The translations under genes and the position numbers were made by a program. The notes under the pieces were generated by a model, which saw only the letters and a list, made by a program, of their open reading frames with translations, had not been told where the DNA came from and ran no database searches. A DNA stretch of 64,000 nucleotides, taken from positions 1 to 64,000 of the forward strand of contig CANEFX010000003.1 in NCBI GenBank assembly GCA_947426945.1, written 5' to 3'. Origin of the DNA: an uncultured Bacillota bacterium (GTDB lineage: Bacteria; Bacillota; Clostridia; Oscillospirales; Oscillospiraceae). This document shows positions 7,847 through 18,298 of this stretch, piece after piece; position 1 is the first letter of the stretch; each line of letters begins with the position of its first letter.

Positions 7847-8713
7847 TCATACCTTTCGGATGGAGGAGATGCTCCCGGCAATCTGCCGGGCCACGTCGGG
7901 ATTGTTCATAGTGTACAGGTGTATGCCCTCTACGCCGCCGGCAATGAGGTCGGAAATTTGGTCGATGGCGTAGGCAATGCCCGCCTCCCGCAAGGCATCG
8001 GGGTAGTCACCGTACCGGGCCAGAATGCGGGTGAGCTTGCTGGGCAGGCTGGCTCCGCACATGGATACCATCCGCTGGATGGACTTGGCGCTGAGCACCG
8101 GCATGATGCCCGCTTCAATGGGGACGTTGATACCGGCGATGCGGGCTCGCTCCAGAAAGCGGAAAAAGTCCTCATTATCAAAGAACAGCTGACTCACCAG
8201 GTGCTGGGCCCCGGCGTCTACCTTCTCCTTCAGGTGGCGGATGTCGCTGACCAAGTCGGGGCTTTCCAGGTGGCCTTCCGGGTAGCAGGCGGCGGATACG
8301 CCAAAGTTTCCCCGGGTCCGGATGTAGCGAACCAGGTCGCTGGCATACTTAAAGTCAGTTTTTGGGGAATAGTCCGGGTTTACATCTCCTCGCAGAGCCA
8401 GTACATTTTCCACACCGTCTGCCTTCAGGTCGGCCAGCAGACGGTCTACATCCTCCTTCCCGGCGGCCACGCAGGTGAGGTGAGCCATGGCGGGAATGTG
8501 GTACCGGTTTTCTATGAGGGCGGCAATATCCCGGGTAGTTTGGTTCACTTGGGAGCCTCCGGCTCCAAAGGTGACGCTGATAAAATCAGGGCGGATGTCC
8601 TTCAGACCATCTAAAGTTTTGTAGATGCTGTCCACCGGAGCCTCCTTTTTTGGGGGGAAGACCTCGCAGGAGAAGACAGTCCGTCCTTGGCCAAACAGTT
8701 CGCATAATTTCAT
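7847..8713 (-). CDS. metF: 5,10-methylenetetrahydrofolate reductase
   Basis: 288 residues, normal length for bacterial MetF. The TIM-barrel FAD enzyme reduces methylene-tetrahydrofolate to methyl-tetrahydrofolate for methionine synthesis or acetogenesis-type C1 flow. Recognisable features are SCEVFPPK at the N-terminus with the catalytic Glu, FISVTFGAGGS, a LALRGD motif near 110, and SQLFFD near 180. It follows xth with an 18-bp gap on the same strand and ends in a strong terminator, so the two probably share a transcript. Confidence 0.94.
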   Translation of the reverse strand: MKLCELFGQGRTVFSCEVFPPKKEAPVDSIYKTLDGLKDIRPDFISVTFGAGGSQVNQTTRDIAALIENRYHIPAMAHLTCVAAGKEDVDRLLADLKADGVENVLALRGDVNPDYSPKTDFKYASDLVRYIRTRGNFGVSAACYPEGHLESPDLVSDIRHLKEKVDAGAQHLVSQLFFDNEDFFRFLERARIAGINVPIEAGIMPVLSAKSIQRMVSMCGASLPSKLTRILARYGDYPDALREAGIAYAIDQISDLIAGGVEGIHLYTMNNPDVARQIAGSISSIRKV

Positions 8714-8731
8714 TGTGATCGCTTCTTTCTG

Positions 8732-9490
8732 TTAGATATCAAGCTCCAGCAGCACCGGGCAGTGATCGCTGCCGTCCACGTCGGACAAAATCTCTGCCCG
8801 GAGGATCTTGCCCCGCAGCCGGTCGGAGACAATAAAATAGTCGATGCGCCATCCGGCGTTGTTTTTCCGGGCGCTAAAGCGGTAGGACCACCAGGAGTAG
8901 GCTCCCTCACGATCGGGGTAAAGGTACCGGAAAGTATCGGTAAAGCCGGAGGCGAGCAGCGCGGTCATCTTTTCCCGCTCCTGGTCGGAGAAGCCGGCGT
9001 TTCCCCGGTTGGTCCTGGGATTTTTCAGATCGATCTCCTCGTGGGCCACATTCAAGTCACCGCAGTAGATTACCGGCTTGGTTCTGTCCAGGGACATGAG
9101 GTACTTCCGCAGGTCGTCCTCCCATTCTAGCCGGTAGTCCAGCCGCTTCAGGCCATCCTGGGCGTTGGGGGTGTAACAGCATACCAGATAGAACTTCTCA
9201 TACTCCAGGGTAATGAGCCGCCCCTCGTGGTCGTGCCGGTCGATGTCCATGCCATAGGCGGCGTCAACGGGGGCGTGGGGGGTAAAGATGGCGGTTCCGG
9301 AGTAGCCCTTCTTCTCGGCAGAACTCCAAAACTCTAAAACGCCATCCTCCAGAGGTACCTCTGCCTGTCCCCGCTCCATCTTGGTCTCCTGAAGGCAGAG
9401 GAAATCAGGTTGATATGACCGGTAAAAGTCGGAAAATCCTTTTTTCATACAGGCCCGCAGACCGTTGACGTTCCAGGAAATAAATACCAT
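8732..9490 (-). CDS. xth: Exodeoxyribonuclease III (AP endonuclease)
   Basis: 252 residues, exonuclease-endonuclease-phosphatase fold. Visible catalytic motifs are SWNVNGLRA at the start, LQETK near 35, GDLNVAHEEIDL near 145, WRIDYF near 215 and the final SDHCP. The enzyme cuts DNA at abasic sites in base excision repair, suiting its place near peroxide-stress genes. A promoter at 9561-9533 drives it, with metF downstream. Confidence 0.95.
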   Translation of the reverse strand: MVFISWNVNGLRACMKKGFSDFYRSYQPDFLCLQETKMERGQAEVPLEDGVLEFWSSAEKKGYSGTAIFTPHAPVDAAYGMDIDRHDHEGRLITLEYEKFYLVCCYTPNAQDGLKRLDYRLEWEDDLRKYLMSLDRTKPVIYCGDLNVAHEEIDLKNPRTNRGNAGFSDQEREKMTALLASGFTDTFRYLYPDREGAYSWWSYRFSARKNNAGWRIDYFIVSDRLRGKILRAEILSDVDGSDHCPVLLELDI

Positions 9491-9532
9491 AAAAAATCCC
9501 TTCCGGCGGGACTGCCCCGCTGAGTTTTTCCC

Positions 9533-9561
9533 ATTATACGCCGGCCGAATCGATTTTGCAA
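9533..9561 (-). promoter_or_regulatory. Promoter of xth-metF
   Basis: TTGCAA (9561-9556), 17-bp spacer, TATAAT (9538-9533) on the minus strand. Confidence 0.7.
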
Positions 9562-9565
9562 GAGA

Positions 9566-9594
9566 GAAAAATCAGCCTTCCTCAGGGGAAGGCT
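9566..9594 (-). terminator. Terminator after the aldose epimerase gene
   Basis: Stem AGCCTTCC / GGAAGGCT with a five-base loop, followed on the minus strand by GATTTTTC, a few bases past the stop at 9601. Confidence 0.8.
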
Positions 9595-9600
9595 GTGGAG

Positions 9601-10467
9601 CTATTGAATATAAAACGCGTAGGTCAGGCGCTTTTCGCCCCCCGACTGGAGGACTGTACAGAAGGGCTTGTCCTCAAACCGTCCGCTCTCGTTGTCCCAG
9701 GCGGCGCAGCCCTGCCAGGGTTCCAGGCACAGAAAAGGGGCCCCTGGCTTGGTCCAAAAGGCTATCATGGGAAACTCGTGAAAGTCCAGTCGTACGCCCC
9801 GACCCGTTTCCCGGTGAAGCAGAGATACGTTTCCGGAGCGGAGCATGCTGAAAATAATGGTGTCCATCTCGGAAAAGACAGAATAATCCAGAGCGATCCT
9901 GCTGCCGTCCAACATAGGACGCCGGCCGTTGTGGCGGATGACGCCGGCGGCGTTGAGCAGATGGCTGTCAGCTTGCTCCACTGTGTCGAATACCAGCTCA
10001 TAGTCCTCAAACCGCTCCCCGTCCGGGATTCGGATGGCGGTGTGGCCCCCTACGCAGAAGGGCATGGGGGCGGAGCCGGTGTTGGTCACGGCGAAGGTGG
10101 TGGAAAAGCCGTCCTCCAGCAGACGGTGGGTCACCTTCAGCGAGAAGGGAAAGGGATAGCAGACCAGAGAGTCCTCGTTTTCCCGCAGCTCCAGGGTGAT
10201 GAAGTCCTCTCCCTGGTCCACAGGGATAAATTCTGTCCTCCGGGCAAAGCCGTGACGGCCCATTTCAAAGGGCTTGCCGCCGATATCCACCCTTCCGTCC
10301 TTTAGGGTTCCAACAATGGGAAATAGAATGGGGTTCTGCCCAGACCAGAAGGCCGGGTTGCCCTCCCAGATATACTCCCGGCCGCCGTCCTCCCGCAGGG
10401 AGACCAACTCTCCGCCCAGGGTACGGACCGCGGCCCGCAGGCCGCCCTTTTGTAGTTCAAACTGCAT
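9601..10467 (-). CDS. Aldose 1-epimerase family protein
   Basis: 288 residues with the galactose-mutarotase beta-sandwich pattern: YIWEGNPAFWSGQNPILFPIVG near 32-55 (the substrate-binding Arg/His region), HGFARRTEF near 75, and a terminal CLEPWQG motif containing the catalytic Glu. The sequence fits the LacX/YeaD-like branch acting on hexoses or hexose phosphates rather than classic GalM. AAAGGAGG precedes the ATG. It lies 62 bp after the NSS transporter on the same strand and may be cotranscribed with it. Confidence 0.85.
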   Translation of the reverse strand: MQFELQKGGLRAAVRTLGGELVSLREDGGREYIWEGNPAFWSGQNPILFPIVGTLKDGRVDIGGKPFEMGRHGFARRTEFIPVDQGEDFITLELRENEDSLVCYPFPFSLKVTHRLLEDGFSTTFAVTNTGSAPMPFCVGGHTAIRIPDGERFEDYELVFDTVEQADSHLLNAAGVIRHNGRRPMLDGSRIALDYSVFSEMDTIIFSMLRSGNVSLLHRETGRGVRLDFHEFPMIAFWTKPGAPFLCLEPWQGCAAWDNESGRFEDKPFCTVLQSGGEKRLTYAFYIQ

Positions 10468-10529
10468 ATCTCCGCCTCCTTTATGTTAAAGTATGGCGCT
10501 CGCAGGGCGGCCGTATCAGGCCGTCCCGG

Positions 10530-11861
10530 TTAAAACGCCACCTTGAGGAACAATGCCACGCAGCACAGAATCATAGCGCAGGGGACGTAGAAATACCGGC
10601 CCACGCCATACCACACCTGACCGGAGGGCCTTTTCGCACCCCGGTTAATCTCCTCCATCAGTTCGTCCCGCTTCATGATCCAGAACCAGGAAAGAGCGCC
10701 CAGAGTGGCTCCAATGGGGATGATATAGATAGATACGATATCCATCCAGGGACCCCACTTGAAGATAGGCTCCATATTCAGGCCGATTCCCAGGCAGACG
10801 ACGCACAGGATACCCAGCATCACCTTCCGGTTCAGCCGTGGGAAGCGGTGGAGAAGAGACTCGCCTACCGCCTCAAACATGTTCTGCAGGGAGCTTACCC
10901 CGGCGAACACCATGGCGGTGTAAAGAATGACAGCGAAGATCTGTCCCAGGGGGATGTCCTGGAGGATGCGGGGCAGGGTGACGAAGAGGAGGGAGGGTCC
11001 GGCCCCCACGTCCAGCCCGTAGGCAAAGCAGGCAGGAATAATTACCAGGGCAGCCACCAGAGCGGCCACAGTGTCGAAAAAGGCGGTCTGCTTGGCCAGG
11101 GATACCACGTCCTCGCCGGGGTCCAGATAGGCCCCGTAGACGATCATGCCGCTGCCGGTGATGGACAGGGAGAAAAAGGCCTGTCCCATGGCCCAGATCC
11201 ACACCATGGGGTTGAGCAGGTCTGCCCAGCGGGGGGTGAACATATACTTGTAGCCGGCGGCGGCCCCGGGCAGGAAAGCCACCCGGACAGCCAGGATTAG
11301 GAAAATGAGGAAAAACAGGGGCATCATAACCTTGTTGGTCCGCTCGATACTCCTGGCTCCCAGCAGGAGGGTGAGCAGGGTGCCGACCACTACGATCACG
11401 TGGAAGGGGATGACAGAATAATCCGACAGAGAGAAGGACTCGAACCAGGGGCCGGGGTCCACATGCATCAGAGACCCGCCTGCCGAGGCGGCGAAGGCCT
11501 TGAGTACATAGGCAATGATGACGGCATAGCCGATAGCGATGCACATAGAGCCGGCCAGGGGCAGCCAGCCCAGCAGGCCGCCGGCTCTGCCCAGCTCCTT
11601 TTTCCGACTGGCCCAGGCCATCTCATAGGAGCCCAGGGTGCCGGTATGGGCCCGGCGGCCCACGGCGTACTCCGCCGACAGACCCACCGTGCCGAACAGC
11701 ATAATAAAAAACAGATAGGCCAGCAAAAAAGCGCCGCCGCCGTTGCTCCCCATCTTGGCGGGGAAGCCCCACACGTTGGCCATGCCCACGGCTGAGCCTA
11801 CCGCCGAGAGGACAAAGCCCCAGCCGCTGGAAAACCGGTGTTTTTTGTTGTTTGTACCCAT
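10530..11861 (-). CDS. Sodium-dependent transporter, NSS/SNF family
   Basis: 443 residues with about 11-12 membrane segments. The N-terminus carries the NSS signature: GWGFVLSAVGSAVGMANVWGF then GGGAF, the first sodium/substrate site with the unwound TM1. A GSGMIVYGAY stretch and a Ser-rich TM8 region (GVSSLQNMFEA) complete the core. Bacterial members move amino acids such as tyrosine, tryptophan, leucine or alanine with sodium. The substrate cannot be read from the sequence. A strong promoter lies at 11956-11928, divergent from nagB. Confidence 0.9.
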   Translation of the reverse strand: MGTNNKKHRFSSGWGFVLSAVGSAVGMANVWGFPAKMGSNGGGAFLLAYLFFIMLFGTVGLSAEYAVGRRAHTGTLGSYEMAWASRKKELGRAGGLLGWLPLAGSMCIAIGYAVIIAYVLKAFAASAGGSLMHVDPGPWFESFSLSDYSVIPFHVIVVVGTLLTLLLGARSIERTNKVMMPLFFLIFLILAVRVAFLPGAAAGYKYMFTPRWADLLNPMVWIWAMGQAFFSLSITGSGMIVYGAYLDPGEDVVSLAKQTAFFDTVAALVAALVIIPACFAYGLDVGAGPSLLFVTLPRILQDIPLGQIFAVILYTAMVFAGVSSLQNMFEAVGESLLHRFPRLNRKVMLGILCVVCLGIGLNMEPIFKWGPWMDIVSIYIIPIGATLGALSWFWIMKRDELMEEINRGAKRPSGQVWYGVGRYFYVPCAMILCCVALFLKVAF

Positions 11862-11927
11862 AACTGATCTCCTTGCCTGCGTCCGGCGCGTCCCCGCCGA
11901 ATGCAGTGCCGTTTTTTAGTACGGATG

Positions 11928-11956
11928 ATTATACTATAAAGTGGACAAAAAGACAA
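11928..11956 (-). promoter_or_regulatory. Promoter of the NSS transporter gene
   Basis: TTGTCT (11956-11951), 17-bp spacer, TATAAT (11933-11928) on the minus strand. Confidence 0.7.
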
Positions 11957-11987
11957 TGAAAATATATAATTTTTTTGAAGATTTGAC

Positions 11988-12016
11988 TGGACTTGTTTTG
12001 CAAGGCGTGGTATGAT
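11988..12016 (+). promoter_or_regulatory. Promoter of nagB-nagA
   Basis: Extended -10 TGGTATGAT (TATGAT at 12011-12016) with a weak TGGACT -35 (11988-11993) 17 bp upstream. AAAGGAG precedes the nagB ATG. No clear NagR/NagC-type operator could be named. Confidence 0.55.
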
Positions 12017-12063
12017 TATTCCAAAGCGCCTGATGCAATATTTATGAAAAGGAGTAATGTGTC

Positions 12064-12810
12064 ATGAGAATTTATCGTGAGAAGGATTATGAGGCCATGA
12101 GTCTCCGCGCCGCGCAGATTATCGCAGCGGAGGTCACCCACAATCCCGCCTGCCTGCTGGGTCTGGCGACCGGGTCCACCCCAGAGGGGGCCTACCGGTA
12201 TCTGGTGGACTGGTATAAGCGGGGCCTGCTCAGCTTCAAGGACGTCCACAGCGTCAACCTGGACGAGTATGTGGGTCTGGCTCCCGACCACGACCAGAGC
12301 TACCGCTATTTTATGCAGAGCAACCTGTTCGACCACGTGGATATCGCCCCTGAGCACACCCGGGTGCCCGACGGACTGACAAAGGACCCCAAGGCCTTCT
12401 GCGACGAGTACGACGCCTATATCCGCTCCATGGGCTACGTGGACCTGCAGCTGCTGGGCATCGGCCGCAACGGCCACATCGGCTTCAATGAGCCCGGCGA
12501 TGATTTTGTCAAGGAGACCCACGTGGTGGACCTGGCCGAGAGCACCATCGACGCCAACGCCCGCTTCTTTGCCAGCCGGGACGACGTGCCCAAGCAGGCC
12601 ATCAGCATGGGTATGGGAGCCATCATGGGGGCCAGGAAGGTCCTGCTGTGCGCCAGCGGCGAGGAGAAGGCCGACGCCATCTACAGCTCCGTCTGCGGGG
12701 CGATTACTCCCAAGTGCCCCGGCTCCATCCTCCAGCTGCACAAGGACGTAGTCCTGGTGGCTGATGAGGCGGCCCTCAGCAAGCTGATTGCCGCCGGGGT
12801 GGAAGTATGA
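12064..12810 (+). CDS. nagB: Glucosamine-6-phosphate deaminase
   Basis: 248 residues, usual size for the Gram-positive NagB group. Motifs: LATGSTPEGAY (phosphate loop, near 38), NLDEYVGL (catalytic Asp, near 65), GIGRNGHIGFNEPG (near 130, active-site His/Asn) and a C-terminal domain without the E. coli allosteric tail. It converts glucosamine-6-phosphate to fructose-6-phosphate plus ammonia. Its stop overlaps the nagA start by four bases (ATGA), so the two enzymes act as one catabolic unit for N-acetylglucosamine. Confidence 0.96.
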   Translation: MRIYREKDYEAMSLRAAQIIAAEVTHNPACLLGLATGSTPEGAYRYLVDWYKRGLLSFKDVHSVNLDEYVGLAPDHDQSYRYFMQSNLFDHVDIAPEHTRVPDGLTKDPKAFCDEYDAYIRSMGYVDLQLLGIGRNGHIGFNEPGDDFVKETHVVDLAESTIDANARFFASRDDVPKQAISMGMGAIMGARKVLLCASGEEKADAIYSSVCGAITPKCPGSILQLHKDVVLVADEAALSKLIAAGVEV

Positions 12811-13934
12811 GGATAACAGGCGGTCAGGTCTTTGATCTGGAGCAGGGCTTTGTCAGCCGGGACGTGTGTACCGACGGTGCGCTGATTACTGCTGTCAGCG
12901 GAGACAGCCAGGTGATAGACGCCGGCGGCTGCTACGTCATCCCGGGACTGGTGGACGTCCACTTCCACGGCTGCGTGGGGGAGGATTTCAGCGACGCCAC
13001 CCCCGAGGGCCTACAGAAAATTGCAGACTATGAGCTCTCCCAGGGCGTCACCTATATCTGTCCTGCCGGCATGACCCTCCCCGAGGACCAGCTGACGGCC
13101 ATCTGTAAAAACACCGCCGCTCATCGGGCCAGAAATTCCGGCGGCTCGGAGGTAGTGGGCGCCCATCTGGAGGGCCCCTTCCTGTGCATGGCCAAAAAGG
13201 GGGCCCAGAACGGGGATTATCTTCATGACCCGGATGCCGCCATGCTCCAACGACTCCAGGCGGCGGCGGAGGGCTGTGTCAAGCTGGTCACCCTGGCCCC
13301 CGAGCAGCCCGGTGCGGTGGAGTTTATCAAGGAGGCGGCAGAGCTGGGCATCCATGTCTCGGTGGGCCACACGGTGGCCGATTATGAGACGGCCAAAGCG
13401 GCCTTTGAGGCGGGGGCCGACCACGCCACCCATCTGTATAACGCCATGCCCCCTCTGGCCCACCGGGACCCCGGAGTTATCGGCGCGGCCTATGAGGTCC
13501 CCGGCGTGAAGCCCGAGCTGATTTGCGACGGCATCCACATCCACCCGGCTGTGGTGCGCCTCACCTTCGGCCTGTTCGGCAGAGAGCGGATGATTATCGT
13601 CTCCGATTCCCTCCGGGCCACCGGCATGCCTGACGGGGAGTACCCCTTCGGCGGGCAGATGATTGAGGTCCACGGCAACCGGGCCACCATTCTGGGCCAC
13701 CCGGAGACCCTGGCCGGCTCGGTTACCAGCCTGATGGGCTGTCTGCGCCAGGCGGTGTCCTTCGGCATCCCTGTGGCCGACGCAGTGCGTGCCTGTACCT
13801 ACAACCCCGCCCAGTCCATCGGCATCGAGGACCGGACGGGCACCCTGGACGTAGGCAAGGAGGCCAGCGTCGTCCTGCTGGACCAGGAGGATTTGTCCAT
13901 CAAGGCCATCATCTTTAAAGGGCAGACCGTATAA
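12807..13934 (+). CDS. nagA: N-acetylglucosamine-6-phosphate deacetylase
   Basis: 375 residues, amidohydrolase TIM barrel. Metal and substrate motifs are visible: DVHFHG (HxH, near 50), AHLEGPFL (metal Glu, near 118), VGHT (near 186), HLYNAMPPL (near 207), DGIHIHP and VSDS with the catalytic Asp near 265. It removes acetate from GlcNAc-6-phosphate to feed NagB. It is second in the nagBA operon. After its stop comes a 266-bp gap holding two short GC hairpins (near 13962-13979 and 13993-14006) without a U-run. Confidence 0.95.
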   Translation: MRITGGQVFDLEQGFVSRDVCTDGALITAVSGDSQVIDAGGCYVIPGLVDVHFHGCVGEDFSDATPEGLQKIADYELSQGVTYICPAGMTLPEDQLTAICKNTAAHRARNSGGSEVVGAHLEGPFLCMAKKGAQNGDYLHDPDAAMLQRLQAAAEGCVKLVTLAPEQPGAVEFIKEAAELGIHVSVGHTVADYETAKAAFEAGADHATHLYNAMPPLAHRDPGVIGAAYEVPGVKPELICDGIHIHPAVVRLTFGLFGRERMIIVSDSLRATGMPDGEYPFGGQMIEVHGNRATILGHPETLAGSVTSLMGCLRQAVSFGIPVADAVRACTYNPAQSIGIEDRTGTLDVGKEASVVLLDQEDLSIKAIIFKGQTV

Positions 13935-14200
13935 GCGAAGCGCAAAGGGTCCCTGGAGGAAACCAACCGGTTTCCCTCGCTTCCGTTGGAATGGGCGGGT
14001 CCGCCCGCCTTTCCAAATATAATCCAAGGGTCGGGACGCTACTCCATCACTATAGCCCCCGGCACCAAACAAAAAGGAGGAAAAAGACCGCTGCGGCTTG
14101 CGGTGCGGCAGTGTGGAGACCTGTCGTAAAGATCCCGGGGACTATGCTGCTCCGGGGCGAGGTGGAATGGCGGTGGCCGTTTCATCAAAGCCGAACGCAA
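13935..14200. other. Intergenic region between nagA and the sugar-ABC ATPase gene
   Basis: No gene is supported. It contains a 7-bp hairpin (GGAAACC/GGTTTCC), a GGGCG/CGCCC hairpin, and an isolated AAAGGAGG (14074-14080) with no in-frame start at normal spacing. I could not identify a clear promoter or riboswitch. Confidence 0.4.
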
Positions 14201-15391
<1,191 letters not shown>

Positions 15392-15411
15392 GCAAATTCT
15401 TCCTCCACAGT

Positions 15412-15448
15412 AAAATCCCCCGCCTTTGATGGAAAGGCGGGGGATTTT
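15412..15448. terminator. Bidirectional terminator
   Basis: A 16-bp perfect stem beginning AAAATCCCCCGCCTTT with a five-base loop, flanked by A- and T-runs, lies between convergent genes (sugar ATPase and potCD). Confidence 0.93.
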
Positions 15449-15452
15449 ATGT

Positions 15453-17465
15453 TCAGCTGACGCCCAACTGGGTCCAGAGACTCTTGTACAGATTGAGGGT
15501 TTCGGCCGGCAGGTTCATGTAGGCCTCGCACCGCTCCAGGGTTTCCGGGGGGGCGGCCATAATTTCGTAGACCTCCGGGTCCAGCTCCTCGCCGTAGAGC
15601 TCTTCATAGTAGGCGGGGTACTGATTCAGAGCTTCCCGATTGGGAGAGGCGTACCAGATATAGTCCATATTGGCCAGGTTTGCCTCGGTGGAGGCGATAA
15701 AGTTGATCCACATGTGGGCCTCCCGCTGGTGGGGAGCGTCCTTGAGCATGCACATGGCGTCCACAAACCAGTTGGAGCCCTCCTCCGGTATGACGAAAGC
15801 AAGGTCCACTCCATCGGCCTGATTGTCCACCATGGACAGATAATCTCCGGCGTAATAGGTGGCGATGGCGGCGTTGCCTCCCTCCATCTTCTGGAACACC
15901 TCATCCATTACCCGGCCCTGAAATACTCCCCGGCGGTTGGCGTCGGCCACCAGCTCGTAGGCCTGCCGGATCTCCTTCGGGTCAGTGGTGTTCACCGAGC
16001 AGCCCAGATACAGCAGAGCCTCCCCGATGGCGTCCCGGGAATTGTTGATGAGCAGGACGTTTCCGGCGTATTTGTCGTCATAAAGGGCGCTCCAGCTGGT
16101 AATCTCCTCCTCCACCGTGGCGGTGTTGTAGATGATGCCCAAGGTGCCCCAGGTGTAGGGGACGGTGTAAAGGTTTTCCGGGTCATAGGACAGATTTTTG
16201 AACCGGTCGTCAATGAAATCAAAGTTGGGGATCTGGCTGTAGTCCAGGGGCTCCAGCATGTCCTCGGCAATCAGGCGGCCGATCATATAGTCGGAGGGGA
16301 CCACCACGTCGTAATCCGCCCCGCCGCTCTTCAGCAGGGAATACAGGGCCTCGTTGCTCTCGGCGGTTTGGTAGTTGACCCGGATGCCGGTCCTCTCCTC
16401 AAACAGGGTGATCAGGTCCTCGTCGATATATTCTCCCCAGGAGCATACGTTGACCACGGGCCGGGAACCGGTGGCATAGCTGAGGAAGCCCACCGATGCC
16501 AGGAAAGCGCAGGCCAACACGCCGGCTGATCCCCGGCGGACCCACTTGAACTGAGGTTCGGCCAGCTTCATCCGGGCCCTGTCCAGGGCAGAGGATTTGC
16601 GGGCCGTTCCCAGCCGCTCCCGGGCCTCCTGCCGGACCTCCTTCAGGTTAGACAGCACCAGCAGCACCAGCACCGAGAGGAAGAGGATGGTAGACACCGC
16701 GTTGACCTCCGGGGTGACCCGTTTTTTGGTCATGCCGTAGATGGTCATGGCCAGAGTGGAGCTGGCTGAACCGGCGGTAAAGTAGGAGATGATAAAGTCA
16801 TCAATGGACATGGTAAAAGCGATGAGTGCCCCGGAGACGATGCCCGGCTTGATTTCGGGGAGCATCACCTTCCAGAAAGCCTGCATCCAGGTGCATCCCA
16901 GGTCCTGGGCCGCGTCCATCAGGTTGCGGTCCATCTGCCGCAGCTTGGGGGCCACGTTGAGGATTACATAGGGGATGTTGAAGGCCACATGGGCCAGCAG
17001 CAGGGTACCGAAGCCCAAGACCAGCCGGTCAGGCAGCTCTATCGCGCTCTGAATGGAGTTGAACCACCGGGCAAAGCTTCCCCAGCCCTGAAAGAAGGCA
17101 ACAAAGAACAGGCAGAGAGACACGCCGGTGACAATGTCGGCGTTCATCATGGGAATGTTGTTCACTGTCAGCAGGGCGTCCCGCTTTTTCCGGCCCAGAC
17201 TGTACAGGCCGATGGCAGCGAAGGTGCCCGCCGCCGTGGCAATGGCGGTGGCCAGCAGAGAGACCAGCAGGGTGGTGTAGACGCTCTCCATAATCAGCCG
17301 GTTCTGAAACAGCCTGCCGTACCAGTGGAGAGAAAAGCCTTTCCACACAGCGCTGGAGTCCCCCGCGTTGAAGGAGAAGATAATCAGCAGCAGGATAGGG
17401 GCGTATAGAAAGAGGAACATCAGGCCGATAATCAGGCGGCTGCCCAGACGGTTTTGCTTTTTCAC
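15453..17465 (-). CDS. potCD: Spermidine/putrescine ABC transporter: PotC permease fused to PotD binding protein
   Basis: 670 residues. Residues 1-270 form a PotC permease (six membrane segments, EAA-type loop DAAQDLGCTWMQAFWKVMLPEI near 187). After a charged linker an extra membrane segment at about 310-330 leads to a PotD-type periplasmic binding domain (about 335-670) with WGEYID near 344, YDVVVPSDYM and WGTLGIIYN. The seventh segment would put the binding domain outside the cell, tethered to its own channel. The gene starts with GTG, overlapping the potB stop as GTGA. It is the last gene of potA-potB-potCD. Confidence 0.93.
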   Translation of the reverse strand: MKKQNRLGSRLIIGLMFLFLYAPILLLIIFSFNAGDSSAVWKGFSLHWYGRLFQNRLIMESVYTTLLVSLLATAIATAAGTFAAIGLYSLGRKKRDALLTVNNIPMMNADIVTGVSLCLFFVAFFQGWGSFARWFNSIQSAIELPDRLVLGFGTLLLAHVAFNIPYVILNVAPKLRQMDRNLMDAAQDLGCTWMQAFWKVMLPEIKPGIVSGALIAFTMSIDDFIISYFTAGSASSTLAMTIYGMTKKRVTPEVNAVSTILFLSVLVLLVLSNLKEVRQEARERLGTARKSSALDRARMKLAEPQFKWVRRGSAGVLACAFLASVGFLSYATGSRPVVNVCSWGEYIDEDLITLFEERTGIRVNYQTAESNEALYSLLKSGGADYDVVVPSDYMIGRLIAEDMLEPLDYSQIPNFDFIDDRFKNLSYDPENLYTVPYTWGTLGIIYNTATVEEEITSWSALYDDKYAGNVLLINNSRDAIGEALLYLGCSVNTTDPKEIRQAYELVADANRRGVFQGRVMDEVFQKMEGGNAAIATYYAGDYLSMVDNQADGVDLAFVIPEEGSNWFVDAMCMLKDAPHQREAHMWINFIASTEANLANMDYIWYASPNREALNQYPAYYEELYGEELDPEVYEIMAAPPETLERCEAYMNLPAETLNLYKSLWTQLGVS

Positions 17466-18298
17466 AGCATCACCGCCTGTTCCTCACCCTCGCCGAAGTG
17501 GTTCATGACCACCATACAGACGACAACGATGACCATCATTACCATAGAGATCGCCGCGCCCAAGTGGGGATCGTAGGCCCCGCCCAGGAACTGCTGCTCA
17601 ATCAGGTCGCCCAGCATCATCTGGGTGCCGCCCCCCAGCAGACGGGAGATGGCGAAGGTGGACACTGAGGGGACGAATACCATGGTTACGCCGGACAGCA
17701 CTCCGGGCAGGGACAATGGAAGAATTATCTTCCGGAATACCAGCTGGCCGTCTGCCCCCAAATCCCGGGCAGCCTCCAGCAGGGAGTGGTCCAGCTTGAC
17801 GATTACGGAATAGATAGGCAGAATCATAAAGGGCAGGTAGTTGTACACCATACCCAGCACTACCGCCCCGGAGGTTCCGATGAGAGGGATGTAGTCCACA
17901 CCCAGCGCATCCAGCAGGCCGACGGCCTGAAACAGCTGGTTCAGCAGGCCGTTGTTCTCCAGGATGGACATCCAGGAGTAGGTCCTCAGAAGGAAGTTCA
18001 TCCACATGGGGAGCATGATCAGGGCCATGGCCAGGCGCTGGAAGCCGGGACCCTCGTGGGCCATCCAGTAGGACACCGGATAGCCGATGAGCAGGCACAC
18101 CAGGGTGGCGATGAGAGCCAAGCGGAAGGAGCGAAGGAACACCGAGGCGTAGGAGCCCATTTCGGCGAAGTTATCCAGCGTGCCCTCAAAGTCCGCGGTA
18201 GTAAAGGAGTAAACTACCATGATCAGGATGGGAATGACCACCATCAGCGCCATCCACACCACATAGGGGACGGCAAACCAGGACAGCTTATTCTTCAT
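17462..18298 (-). CDS. potB: Spermidine/putrescine ABC transporter permease PotB
   Basis: 278 residues with six membrane segments and the EAA loop [27 protein letters not shown] near 185-210. It forms the channel with the PotC half of the fusion. I chose ATG at 18298, which has GGAGGAGGA upstream within the end of potA; a 17-residue Arg-rich extension upstream looks like read-through of the potA tail. It overlaps potA by 11 bp and potCD by 4 bp. Confidence 0.92.
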   Translation of the reverse strand: MKNKLSWFAVPYVVWMALMVVIPILIMVVYSFTTADFEGTLDNFAEMGSYASVFLRSFRLALIATLVCLLIGYPVSYWMAHEGPGFQRLAMALIMLPMWMNFLLRTYSWMSILENNGLLNQLFQAVGLLDALGVDYIPLIGTSGAVVLGMVYNYLPFMILPIYSVIVKLDHSLLEAARDLGADGQLVFRKIILPLSLPGVLSGVTMVFVPSVSTFAISRLLGGGTQMMLGDLIEQQFLGGAYDPHLGAAISMVMMVIVVVCMVVMNHFGEGEEQAVML

